A DNA stretch of 64,000 nucleotides from Diplonema papillatum. Its lineage: Eukaryota > Euglenozoa > Diplonemea > Diplonemida > Diplonemidae. Numbering within the stretch: the stretch's first letter is position 1; the number at the start of each line of letters is the position of its first letter. Positions 40,046 to 50,200 of the stretch are shown here, piece by piece. The position numbers were made by a program, and so were the translations under genes. The notes beneath the pieces are model-generated. The model had not been told where the DNA came from and did not search any database. It worked only from the letters and a program-made list of their open reading frames with translations. Location of the stretch: positions 124,001 to 188,000 of the forward strand of contig JAPJBO010000271.1 of NCBI GenBank assembly GCA_030068145.1. Direction: 5' to 3'.

Positions 40046-41386
40046 CTCCAGAATCGGAAAGCAGGCCATCTGGAGGGGGCGGACCGTTTCGAGAATTCCA
40101 CCTCGCATAAGAACTGCGTAGTTTTGGTAGTTTGCTTTTGCCTTTCGTTGTCGACAACATCGTTTACTTTCAGCGTCTTCTTCTTCTGCCGCCCACGTCA
40201 TCCTCTGGCTGACCCAGCGAACGAAACTCAGACGATCAAGAAAAGACAAAGAGGCGGAAGCACGATACAACACGCGGGATAAGTCGCAAGACGACGATGC
40301 AGATTTTCGCCACAGATTCTTAAAGGGGGCTGAATAACAACAGTTATTTGACACACGTCTGGCTGTCTAAAAAAAGAACACGACCACCATTTGATCCTGC
40401 TACTGTTTGGCTACCGGAACATTTCTTAGTATAAAATCGAATAACAGGTGTTCGACCTCCCCCTTCATCAATCAAACTTACAAACAAAGCGACGCCCCTC
40501 TTTATATTCGCACGGCGGTCCTTTCTCTGTATTGCTTTTCCGGCACCCGGATTCGTGAGCAGTTTACTCAAGGATCCGGTCATCCATCATCTGCAACACT
40601 AGCACATTCTTTTTTTTCGAAGGGGGCAAGGGAAAAAGGGGGGCGCAAACAGAAGAGAAAAAGAAAAGCAGACGCTTCCTTTGTCAGGTCACAGGGAAAA
40701 CACACGAACAAAACAGGATACACGTTCTTTCTTTCTTCTTCTGGGTCTCTCGGGGAAATGCTTTGCGCGCTGACCTCCGTGGACTTTTTGCTTCTTTTCT
40801 CACCCGGGGAATATGCGGGGAGCTTCTTTTTCGTAGTAACAATGCTTTGTAAACACGAAAGAGAACGCTGGCAGCGTGTTTGGGAGAAGATTAGCCTAAC
40901 GATCATCTTCACTCACTATCAATCACAAACAGGCCAATCCTCCCCCGGCACGTACAAACAAACACACGCCTATTCTTTTTTTTTCGCAGCGCTTAGAGCG
41001 CGCAAGTTCGCGCCTGCAGTGGTGACTGAAAGTGTTCCTCCATCAATCGGGGGATGAACTCTGCGCCGCCACATTTTCATTCAAGTCGGATTCAACTCGG
41101 TCGACCGTGATCGAAGTCATATTCGAATACCGAGAGTCACAGTCGAGCCACACTAAGTGTCACACCGAGAGTTATAGTCGAACCCCGAGAGTCTCGGACG
41201 CAAGCTGGGAGAGTAGGGCTTCAAGCGACGCTCAACTGCCCGCGAATCGTCGGTTCGGAACCTGCGGCGGACGCCAGGATTTTCCAGGGCGGCGCCCTCC
41301 GCCCAGTGCTCGGGTCGTCGTCGGTGCGCGCCGCCATGTCTTCCGAGCACGCGGTATGCCATGCATGCTCATTCCAATCGTTTGAT
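40046..41386. other. Gene-free stretch
   Basis: A 216-codon + strand frame at 40407-41057 has no ATG at its start and no domain-like content. Near 41100-41190 there are repeated GTCGAACCCCGAGAG/GTCGAGCCACA words. No gene called. Confidence 0.35.
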
Positions 41387-41467
41387 TCCACACCCGAAAA
41401 GCGGGTGTGACACCGCTTTTAAAACTCCAGCTCTAACTCCAGCTTCTGCGGCTGGACACCACCGTGT
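41387..41467. mobile_element. Foldback/MITE, right half
   Basis: CACACCCGAAAAGCGGGTGTG hairpin, ACTCCAGCTCTAACTCCAGC and GCGGCTGGACACCACCGTGT. The left terminal repeat is missing. Confidence 0.6.
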
Positions 41468-41742
41468 ATGTCACTAGCGAGGTGTAGTGTCCGCGGTTAA
41501 CAGAGGGGCGCCGTCTTACTTTTTCCTCACAGACGCGTCAGATAGGAGATCCCTCTGGTATGAGGCACCCTCGGGAACCCCTTCTCCTCCTGGTGGAGTT
41601 GAAGGTTGGGAAAAGCTCCTCATGCGTGAAGGGCTTGGCTCAGCGTTTGCTGAACATGCCTGCTTCTTTCAAAGTACCTGAGCGGTGCCTGAGGGCGCCG
41701 TGAAAGTGGCAAGCCGACCACGGCCGATGCCGCGTGGAGCGG

Positions 41743-42306
41743 CTACAGCGGGGGGACGCCCGGCTGCTGGAGGTGTCCTGGGGAGGCGGCGGCGAGCCAG
41801 TCGAGCCACGCGGCGCGCTCTTGGACCGAGTGCGCGACGAAGACGTGGCGTGATCGCGCCGTCTGCACGAAGAAGGCGATGCGGAGGTCGGATATCGACA
41901 TCTCGCGGTTGACTTCCTCGCCGAAGGCTGTCACGGCCGCGACCGGCACCCGCTCGGCACCCGCCGCGTCCACCTTCTTCGACGTGAGCTCGAGATACGC
42001 GGCGCCGCTGTCGTCGTGCACAACCTCGAGGTGGAGTTTCCTGTACACGAACTGGTCGCCTTTCCGCTTCGCTTCGTGGTTGGCGTGCTGCAGGTAGCAC
42101 CAGATCCCGGGCGGCGGGTCGCGGTTTGCGGCCGCGGCCGAAGGGCGGAGCAGCGACAGCGACGCGGACCGGTGCGAAAGCAGGCTGTTGCCCATCCCGC
42201 GCGACGCGGGCCCGCTGAGCAGCGAAGTAAACGGGGTCGCCGTGTTCTGCCCCAGTAGCAGAGGGTGCGAACTGTTCGCCCCGTTCGGCGGCGAGTAGCC
42301 GCCGTC
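41743..42306 (-). CDS. PH-like domain exon (exon 3) of a membrane-anchored protein
   Basis: Last coding exon of a gene starting at 45423; stop TAG at 41743-41745. It encodes a short Ser/Leu-rich linker, then a PH-like domain from GIWCYLQHANHEAKRKG to VQERAAWLDWLAAAS. The C-terminal helix with its Trp is the PH hallmark, and the sheet segments RKLHLEVVHD, AYLELTSKK and RIAFFVQT precede it. PH domains bind phosphoinositides or proteins at the inner membrane. The acceptor is placed after CCCAACCCTGCAG (exon starts 42306). An alternative phase-0 acceptor after AAACAG (42336) would add IREPANPTLQ. A further exon in the intron cannot be excluded. Confidence 0.65.
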   Translation of the reverse strand, partial: DGGYSPPNGANSSHPLLLGQNTATPFTSLLSGPASRGMGNSLLSHRSASLSLLRPSAAAANRDPPPGIWCYLQHANHEAKRKGDQFVYRKLHLEVVHDDSGAAYLELTSKKVDAAGAERVPVAAVTAFGEEVNREMSISDLRIAFFVQTARSRHVFVAHSVQERAAWLDWLAAASPGHLQQPGVPPL

Positions 42307-42327
42307 CTGCAGGGTTGGGTTGGCGGG

Positions 42328-42700
42328 TTCTCTTATCTGTTTCAACCCCTTGAAGGGGGTGGTTTAACCACTTCCGGACGAAATACTTCTCTCATCTGCT
42401 CAACCTCTTGAAGGGGGGGAAATCTTAGTTTAACCACTTCCGGGTGAAATACTTCTCTTATCTGTTCAACCCCTTGAAGGGGGTAGTTTAACCACTTCCG
42501 GACGAAATACTTCTCTTACCTGTTCAACCTCTTGAAGGGGGGAAATCTTGGTTTAACCACTTCCGGACCTTCTCTTATCTGTTCAACCCCTTGAATGGGG
42601 GGGGGGAAACTTAGTTTAACCACTTCCGGACGAAATACTTCTCTTATCTGTTCAACCTCTTGAAGGGGGGGAAAAACTTAGTTTAACCACTTCCGGACAA
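42328..42700 (-). repeat. Intron minisatellite, about six units of 58-69 bp
   Basis: Units on the + strand begin TTCTCTTATCTGTTCAACC at about 42328, 42387, 42453, 42511, 42570 and 42639. They contain CTTGAAGGGGG, TTTAACCACTTCCGGACGAA and sometimes GGGGAAATCTTAGTT. The first unit runs into the 3' splice region of the PH exon, so the array copies the sequence next to that acceptor. Confidence 0.85.
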
Positions 42701-42834
42701 ACTACCACGGTAGTAGTAGTTAATTCAAGAAAGTTCGCGGGCGTCAAGTTCGTGGGTGAGAGGCCAAAGAATGGTCGAAAGCGGTCGTTGTTTGCTTTAT
42801 TGGAAAGATCTGACACAAATCTTTAAAATGCGAA

Positions 42835-43069
42835 GAAATATAGAGGTTGAGAAGGGCAAATACAATACAACCACAATCTGATTTGTTCTTCGCTTGCACC
42901 ACCGTGTGGTGTTTTCCTACTCAGGACTTTGACCTTGTGTCTTGTCGTGTAGGGGTAGACGTCCGTTCAACACGTGGTTCGGTAGTTACAGCACTTGGGA
43001 TCCCTTCTGTTCTTTGTCGGGCAGCATCGTCGAGCATTTCCTTTCAAGCTGGCGCTTATGTAAAAAAAA
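42835..43069 (+). mobile_element. SINE-A, 5'-truncated, inside an intron
   Basis: GGGCAAATACAATACAACCA, CAATCTGATTTGTTCTTCGC, ACGTGGTTCGGTAGTTACAG, GCTGGCGCTTATGT and A8. Antisense to the host gene, within its last intron. Confidence 0.8.
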
Positions 43070-43290
43070 CACTGCCATTATTTGACCCTGCTGATACTGT
43101 TCGACCCATCATGCCTCCCCGGAGACTTTAAAAACAGAGAGGAGGGCCACATACTCTCTTTGCGGGGCTGTTCGACCCGAGCGGCGGGGGTACGTATCTC
43201 GATTGTGGAGACACCGCGCTGTGCGACCGGAGCAGAGGCGAGCCAGCCGTCTGTGGTGTTTGTTTTAGTCTGCGCATTCGGCAGCGACAG

Positions 43291-43350
43291 GTGGTAAATG
43301 TGTTGCATTGGGGTGATTGTCAAGTCTTCGACTACCCTGAGCAACGCACT
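43291..43350 (+). repeat. Dispersed repeat (AACGCACT family), copy 2
   Basis: GTTGCATTGGGGTGATTGTC, AAGTCTTCGACTACCCTGAG, CAACGCACTTTGCAC. Partner of 6738-6806. It lies in the intron, antisense to the gene. Confidence 0.65.
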
Positions 43351-43743
43351 TTGCACACTCCGTGGCTACGCCACAGCAGAGGAAACGCGTTTGTTGCGCC
43401 GCCGCGGGGGCGGCCTACGAGTGGGTGTCGTTGTGGCCAATAGCAATAGGTATCGCCAGCTGGGCCGCGACAAGATCTCTTCGCCGGTGGTAGCGGTGCC
43501 CCTTGCAAGGAATCTCGTTGCAAGGGGCAAGTCTTCCTCGGGCGGTCTTCCTTTTCAAATATGATCTTTGTTTTTTCTGGCGATACTAGCCAAGTCGGTT
43601 GCCTGCGGCGACGGTTTTTGATTGAACTTCTTTCTGTGCACACACACAGCGTGTGCACACACACAGCGGAAGTCAAAAAAGAACTCCCTGCAAGCAAGTT
43701 TGAGGTACCAACAGTGCATTTTCCAACAAGAAAAGACAGACAC

Positions 43744-43927
43744 CTGTAGGGCCCCGACCGGCAGCGTGCGGTTCGGAACGGTCCCCCCCAGCAACGGCTC
43801 CCGCATGGACCCCAGCGAGCGTGGAGGGATGATGCCGGGGTTTTGCTTCCACCAAGGCTGCTGCGGAGGGGTCACGTCGTTGACGGCCTGCGGGCTTGGT
43901 TGGTGCTGCGCAGCAGCGAAGTGGTGG

Positions 43928-43968
<41 letters not shown>

Positions 43969-44166
43969 TTGCTGGTGGTGTTGCTGCAGCGACTGTTTGC
44001 GGACGGGCGCGATGAAGCCGGAAGCGCCGCTCATGTTGAGAGAATCTCGCAATTCGGCGGTGACCGGGATGGCCTCCGGCTCGCTGCTGGTGGGCACGCT
44101 TGCCTGCTCTGCGCCCGCTTGCTGGTGGTGCTGCGGCTCTGGGACGTGTTTAGCTTTTTCTGCTTC
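43744..44166 (-). CDS. Middle exon (exon 2): Gln/Pro-rich cytoplasmic linker
   Basis: About 141 codons joining the coiled coil of exon 1 to the PH exon. It contains a pure CAG-encoded run of about 16 glutamines (43930-43975) within a His/Gln segment, then Pro-rich sequence. The 3' end is set by CTACAG|GTGTCT (donor at 43742-43743), phase 0. The 5' end is set by TTGCAG|GAAGCA, phase 0. The open frame extends further upstream (QDEVAAAHEQATLALQ) and would continue the coiled coil nicely, but the acceptor AACAAACAG there is in the wrong phase for the exon 1 donor. The 5' boundary is therefore uncertain. Confidence 0.55.
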
Positions 44167-45021
44167 CTGCAACGCAAGCGTCGCTTGCTCATGCGCGGCG
44201 GCGACTTCGTCTTGGACGCTGTTTGTTTGTGTGTGTTACCGACGATCAACAGGATTGATATACTGTGTTAGATAACTACTTTATCTTTCGTTTCCTGTCT
44301 CAGGTTCAATCCATCGCTGGTGTCGCCTAGCTTCCTTTCCTGCTGACGACAACAATGTCAGACTAGCGGAACTTAACTGAGATAATCGACTACCAAACGG
44401 GGCCAAGTACGACCACACGCGCCGATCGACTTAGGAAGAGCCCAGTTGCAAGAGGAAGCAGAAAGTACAGAAGCGGGGCGGCTGTCATGTAACGCCACCA
44501 ACCATCGTGCTGATGAGCCACACTTACTTCCTTTCTTTTGAGAGGACGCTACAAAGCAGGGGCCACACCGAAAGCAGGTGGCATGACAAAAATATTGACG
44601 AAGAGTCCTCGTTCCGGAATTCCTGGCATTGAACGTGAAAGTCAAACCTGTCGATACGAGTGTCCACGTCTCGATGGGCGTCCTGGAGTGCAGCGAGCGT
44701 GCGTTCGAGTGTCTTGATTGCGCTTTGGACCTGTGCGTGTGGTACGGTGTTCTGATACGGGTAAGCAAGCTCACGCGCACCATGCTTTCTCCGCTAGTTG
44801 AATATCCGGAGGGCTGCGGGCGGCAGCTCTGGTGCAGCGAGTGACAGCGCTTCTGGAGCACACAGGCACGCTGGCTGACGGGCGGGGAATTACTCTGTCG
44901 TGTAACGCTGAGGCCTCCTCGCGGATTTTCTACAATGCAACTGCATATCTAGACTGTTTCCAGGTGTATCTGAAAAAGAGAAAGAGCGCATAAGCGCATA
45001 GCACCGGGAGAGGGAGCTTAC

Positions 45022-45423
45022 CTGCAAGTGATCGTCCTTAATCCGCGTCGTGCTGCTCTGTTGCTGTTGTTGGAGAAAGTCGATGGTCTGCCTGTGGTCG
45101 GCCATCTCGCGCGACAGGGACTCGTCGCGGCCTTTGTCCCTCTGCAAATCGGAGACCCTGGTGCTCAGTTCTTCGTATCTCTGCAAGATGGCGGCGGATC
45201 GTTTTTCGGCGTCCCTGGCGGCTTCCATGGCGTGGCCGTTTTGGCGCACGATCACGAACACCGCGAGCGCAGCGACCAGGAGGAAGGCACCGCACGTGGC
45301 AAGGAGCGCAATGACCAACGGCTCCTGCATGAGATCGCTGCCGTTGTCGCTCGAGGGCGCTGTGGTGTCATTGGCGGCTGCGCAGATGCACACGACAGCA
45401 AGGAGGCATGCTGTCCTGTGCAT
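45022..45423 (-). CDS. Exon 1: signal peptide, transmembrane helix and coiled coil
   Basis: 134 codons from the ATG at 45423. Signal peptide MHRTACLLAVVCICAAA, then a very short ectodomain with two sequons (NDTT, NGS), one membrane helix (PLVIALLATCGAFLLVAALAVFVIV) and a cytoplasmic coiled coil (AARDAEKRSAAILQRYEELS to TIDFLQQQQQSS). The exon ends CTTGCAG|GTAAGC, a consensus donor, phase 0. With exons 2 and 3 it makes a predicted single-pass type I protein of about 460 aa with a C-terminal PH-like domain, probably a membrane scaffold. It is the only gene here with clear cis-introns. Confidence 0.7.
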
Positions 45424-45767
45424 CAACGCAGGCTGCGTGCCTCAAGGGACAGCAGGCGGGCACCGTGTCGACGCTGGGTACAACGGTACGTCCACACGCC
45501 GGCTCCCCCGTCGCGCCGCCCAGAACCCGCCACGTGCCCGTCTCCGGCGCAGTCGCGTCCCGGCGCAACAACGCGGGTGTGTCAGTCCTCTGCCTCCTCT
45601 CTGCCCCTTTTGTTGCGTGCGCACCACGCGCCGACGTCTGGGCAAGCTCTGTGTAGGGCTCACCTCCCTTCCACCCTCCTTCTTCCCGTTCAGGAAGTGC
45701 CCCCTCCTCCTGGTTGAGTTTGGGTCGAGCTTTAACCATACTTCAACAATCTTTGATGCCGGTTGCT

Positions 45768-45835
45768 TTGCGTTTCCGGCGATCCCGTGGGACGTGCAGG
45801 TAGGTGTCTTTCGGCCTTCTGTTTGTTTTGCAAGG
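45768..45835 (+). repeat. 65-bp dispersed repeat, copy 2
   Basis: GCGTTTCCGGCGATCCCGTG, GGACGTGCAGGTAGGTGTCT, then TTCTGTTTGTTTT. Close match to 1-65. Confidence 0.65.
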
Positions 45836-46466
45836 TTCAGCTTGGTGCATGCTATGTGGTCGGTGGGCTGGGATGGTGCTTTTTTGAGGGAGAAATGCAA
45901 TGTGGTCACCCTCTTGCATGCACATGCAGGCTACGGTAGACGGCACTCGTCACTGTGACGTCGGGCTGGTCAACGAGGTCCTGTAGGTAGGTCCTACACG
46001 AGATCCTCGTCACTGGAATCGGGACTCGGGTTCCCATGAAGAACCCCTGCAAACCAGCATATCCGGCCCACTGAACGACGCAATCCGCCAGCGGTACATC
46101 CTCGCTGCCGAGGTGTTCGGTCTATTGCCTGTTGTCGCTTTTGCGTTGACCGCCGACCCTGAACCCAAATCCCGGACGTGGTGTCAGGTGCTAAGGCCTA
46201 CCCAGGCGAGCAGTCCCCAGTGCCAGGGTCTCCAACACCGACACGGAGCACTACGATTTCCGAAACAGTTTCAACACAGCAACGCAAAAAAAGGAACGGG
46301 GACGAGAACAAAAAAAAATAAGTGCGAATCTTGCTACGGTTTCGCTCGCTCCCTCACCCTCCGGCCGGCATGTGGACAACAAGGCGATTCTTTTGGCGCG
46401 AGGGGGGGCTCAAGGATCTATTTGGATCTACGTTTCTAAATTAGGTTGAGGGGGTTCTTTCCTTTT

Positions 46467-46565
46467 GTGTTTCCGACAATCCCGAATGGGCGTACATATT
46501 GGCTTTTTTTTTTTTTTGTATTCCCGTCGATACGATCAATTTGGTGTCTTGCGACCGTTGTTTTT
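46467..46565 (+). repeat. 65-bp dispersed repeat, copy 3 with insertion
   Basis: GTGTTTCCGACAATCCCGAA, GGGCGTACATATTGG, a T-run insertion, then TTGGTGTCTTGCGACCGTTG. Diverged from 1-65. Confidence 0.55.
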
Positions 46566-46984
46566 TTCCTTTTGAAAATCTAGTTTCGCAGCAATGATGA
46601 GCCAACAAGCCGACGAACCTTTATATTCTAGGTACACACAAGTTAGGCGTTGCGCGAGAACACCCGCTGCAACACGGGTTGCGAATGAAGCGAGAGAAAT
46701 TTCTAAACCTCCGGCGGAGTGGCGGTCTGATGCGTTAAACGCATCACGTAGCAGCATGTGATGCATGCCATGTGGAGAGAGTGATACGTGATACGCGATG
46801 CGGATCACTCATCCAACACGTGCCACGGATCAGGCCGTATCAGGCACGTATCCATACACCACCAGCGAACGGAGAGAGCTGGAAGAAGCTGGGGGTTTGC
46901 TGTGTATTTGCCCCGTTTTGACAGGTTCGCGCGTCCGCGTCGATCGAATTCCCTCTTCCCACCCTATGTATTCTACGTATTCTA

Positions 46985-47112
46985 CGGGTCAGGAATTGTT
47001 ATCGACCGCCGGCCGCCGTTGCAGAAGGAAAAAATGCGGTCGAGCCCACACAAAACACAGGGAAAACCTGGGTTTGGTCGCGGCGTGCAAGCGTTCGATT
47101 AAAAAAAAAAAG
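46985..47112 (-). mobile_element. SINE-B, truncated, minus strand
   Basis: On the minus strand: CGAACGCTTGCACGCCGCG, CCAAACCCAGGTTTTCCCTG, TGTTTTGTGTGGGCT. Diverged from the family. Sense to the giant gene, about 120 bp after its stop, so probably in its 3' UTR. Confidence 0.6.
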
Positions 47113-47231
47113 AGAGAGATGAAGAAGGAATCCGGTGGTGCCCTCCTTTCCGTGTTGCGGCGAGGGACAAAGCGGCTTGTCACAGCTAAAACGAGAAGTG
47201 TGGTCTCAGATCGAAGATGCGGCGGGCGAGG

Positions 47232-50200
47232 CTAGATGAACGTCCGCTGCAAGGCACCCAGTGGACTCAAGTCGGATGAAGGCGACAGCTGCATGGGCGA
47301 GCATTCGGACGCACGATCTGTCTCTGCGATCTCGCGTTCCTGCCGTAAGATGTGACGCTGCTCACGCGCCCTGTGCAGAAGCTCGGACAAGTTGTCAGGA
47401 CCGGCTGGAGACGAATTCGGGACGAATGGGTCATTCGGATCCACTCCAGACACTGAAGATCCCGGTGAGCCCGTGAGGAATGGCTGCGGCGTCGTGTCCA
47501 GAGCCTGCGGCGTCACAGTGTCCCCTTCGCTGTCGTACTCCACCAAAGACGACGTGGCGGTAGTATCGCAGGCGGTCGCGAGCAGTGCCTCCATCCTCGC
47601 CCGGGTCCCGGCCTCGCTCAGGTCGAGCGCCGCCAGCGCGTGCGGCTGCTGCGCCGGCGGCTTGCCGCCGTCCTTCTGGGGCGACACCCAGCGCCCATGG
47701 CGGTCCCGCCGCGCCACGGCCACAGCCACAGCCGCCTGTGAGCTCGGGGTGCGCGAGCGACTCTTTGTGGGCCTGTGTTTACGCGGCGTCACACAGCCTT
47801 TCCCCTTGTTGTTGTTGTTGTTGGTGTTGGTGTGGTTGCTGTTGTTGTTGCTGTTGATGTTGTTGTTGGTGGTGTTGGTGGTGGTGGTGGTGTTGTTGTT
47901 GTTGTTCTTGGCCGGCGAGCCGCTGCTGGCGTTTGCTTGCTTCGCGCCGCGGGCGTCGCTTTCGGGTTTTCTCCGAGACCCGGCTGTAGGGGAGCGAGCT
48001 ACGCGGGCACGGGGCGAGGGGTCCGCTGATGCGGTCCTCCGAGCGTTGTTCAGCGGCTTAACGCTCGCCGCCCTCGGGATGCCAGCGGGGGGCGTCTGCG
48101 CGGCATTTTCGGCCGGCGAGCCACCTCCCGCCTGCACCGTGGCACTCTCAACAAGTGGGCCGGGGCCGGGGGCGGGGGGAGGGTCCCGCTGGCAGCCGGG
48201 CCGGTCGGCACTGCCGACGGTTTGCGGTGGGTCGCTTCTGGCTGGGTGCCGCGTGTCCCCGCGCCGGATGCGGCCGTCCGCGTCGGCCTCTCGCTCGCTT
48301 TGCCGACGCCAGCCGCCGACTGCTTGTTGCTGTTGCTGCTGTTGTTGCTGTAGTGGCTGATGTTGGTGCTGTTGCAGTGGCTGTTGGCGTTGCTGTTGCT
48401 GTTGCTGGAGTTGCTGTTGTTGTTGCTGTTGCAGTAGTTGTTGCTGTTGCTGGAGTTGCTGTTGCTGTTGCTGTTGCAGTTGCTGTTGTTGTTGGTGCTG
48501 TTGATGTAGTTGCGGACTTCGTTGATTGGCGGGATCTACCCGCTCTCGCCGGCGGCTCCTGCCGTCGTCGTCGGCAGCTCGCTGCGCGTTGCTCTGCTGC
48601 TGGAAGGGGGCTGCGCGCGAATCTTGCCCTCGCTGTTGGCCCCCGTCGGCCGCCGGAGCCGTCTTTTGTTCTTCACGAAATCGGATGCCGCCGTGTTCCA
48701 CGCTGTGGCCGTTCGAGCCGTCTCCGCCGATCCGGGGATTCGCACCGCTGAGAGCTCGGAGATGTGCTTCGTACTCTTCCCGGTCGAACTCCTCCGTGCG
48801 CTGCACGCGAGCGGAGGAAGGAGAAGAAGGACGCTCATCTTTCCCTCGACCTTCCAACCCGTGCCGTGGGAGATTCGCACAGCTGAAAGCTCGGAGATGT
48901 GCTTCGTACTCTTCGTCGTCGAACTCTTGATTGTCGGCGTACTGCACGCGACCCGAGGAAGAAGAGGAACGAGGACGTCCACCGTCCTCTCGACGGCACC
49001 GCCCTCCGATTCCGTGCCGCAGGTGCGCCTCGTACTCCACATAGTCGAACCGGCCGCCGTGGGGCGAGCCACGCACTCCCGCACGTTCCGGCTCCAGGAC
49101 GGCCTCTCCCCTCCGGCTGTCGGCCTGCTGGGCGTCGCCACCGCTCCCGCGGCTGCGGCTGCGGAGCCTGTCGGGGCCCGGCTGCCGCTCGGATTCCCGC
49201 CCGCCATCAATACTCCGGCCGCGCGCGGGTTGCACACCCGACAGCTGCGCCGCGGCCGCCGTGCGGGCCACGGCTTGCCCCTGCCGGGGCCCGCCGGCCA
49301 GCCCAGGCCGGCTCGCCGGCTGCGGCAGCGGGGCGAAGCCGTCCTGGCAGTCGCCGCGGTCGAACCCCGCCGGTACGCCGGTCACCGCACGGCAGGGCGC
49401 TACCATCCCGGCGGCATCCCATTCCGCGGCGCAGACTCCGAGCAGCTTGTCGAATCGGTCGGCGTCCTCTGCGCGGTGACGCCCGGCTGTCCTCGCGGAC
49501 GCACTGCGAAAACGACCCCCCTCCGGGTGCTCCGCCCGCGGCTGGTTTCCGCGAAATGCCGCCGTCTCATCAGCATGCTTCTCAGCACCGACACAGGCAC
49601 TCAGCATGATGTCGAAACGGTTGGCGTCCTCTCCGCGGTGTCGCCGTGTGGTCCTTGCGGAAGTGTCGTGGAAGCGACCCTCCGGGTGCTCCAGCCGTGG
49701 CTGGGCGGTGTCGAGTCGGTTCCCACGAGGTGCGGCTGTTTCGACATCGTTCTCGGCCCCGACACAGGCGCTCAGCATGATGTCGAAACGGTTGGCCGCC
49801 TCCCCGCGCTGCTGCGTTGCATCTGGACGGGCGCCGCGTGCAACCAGCCCGGCCGTGTCCTCGGCGCCGTGCGAGGCACACGGGACAAGCGTGTCGACCC
49901 GACTGGTCGCAAACGGACGCCCGGCCCCGGCAGCCGGCCCTCGGCCTTCGGAGAAGCGGGCGCCGCCGCTGTGTTCGCAGTGGGGTCCAATCCGCGGGAT
50001 CTCGCACCACCCACCTTCAACCGCCGCCGGCTGCGTTTTGCGCGGCACGCCCCCTCCGTGCCGCCGCTGGCCCTCGATCGCGGCGGTTGCCGGGCCGGGC
50101 GGTACGCAGGAGAACGCGGCGGGTTCGGCAGCCTGCGCGGGCCCTTGCGCGCCGCGGCTGCGCGGGTCGCAGGCGGCTTCGGCCACGGACGCCGCCGGCA

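Larger units (their letters stand above)
45424..47231. other. Spacer between the PH-domain gene and the giant gene
   Basis: About 1.8 kb, the 3' flank of the giant gene and 5' flank of the PH-domain gene. It holds two copies of the 65-bp repeat (45768-45835, 46467-46565) and a minus-strand SINE-B (46985-47112). No other gene supported. Confidence 0.5.

Noticed and set aside
40407..41057. 216-codon + strand ORF
   Set aside because: Starts at TTG, no ATG context, composition like flanking DNA, no domain, and opposite to the gene direction.
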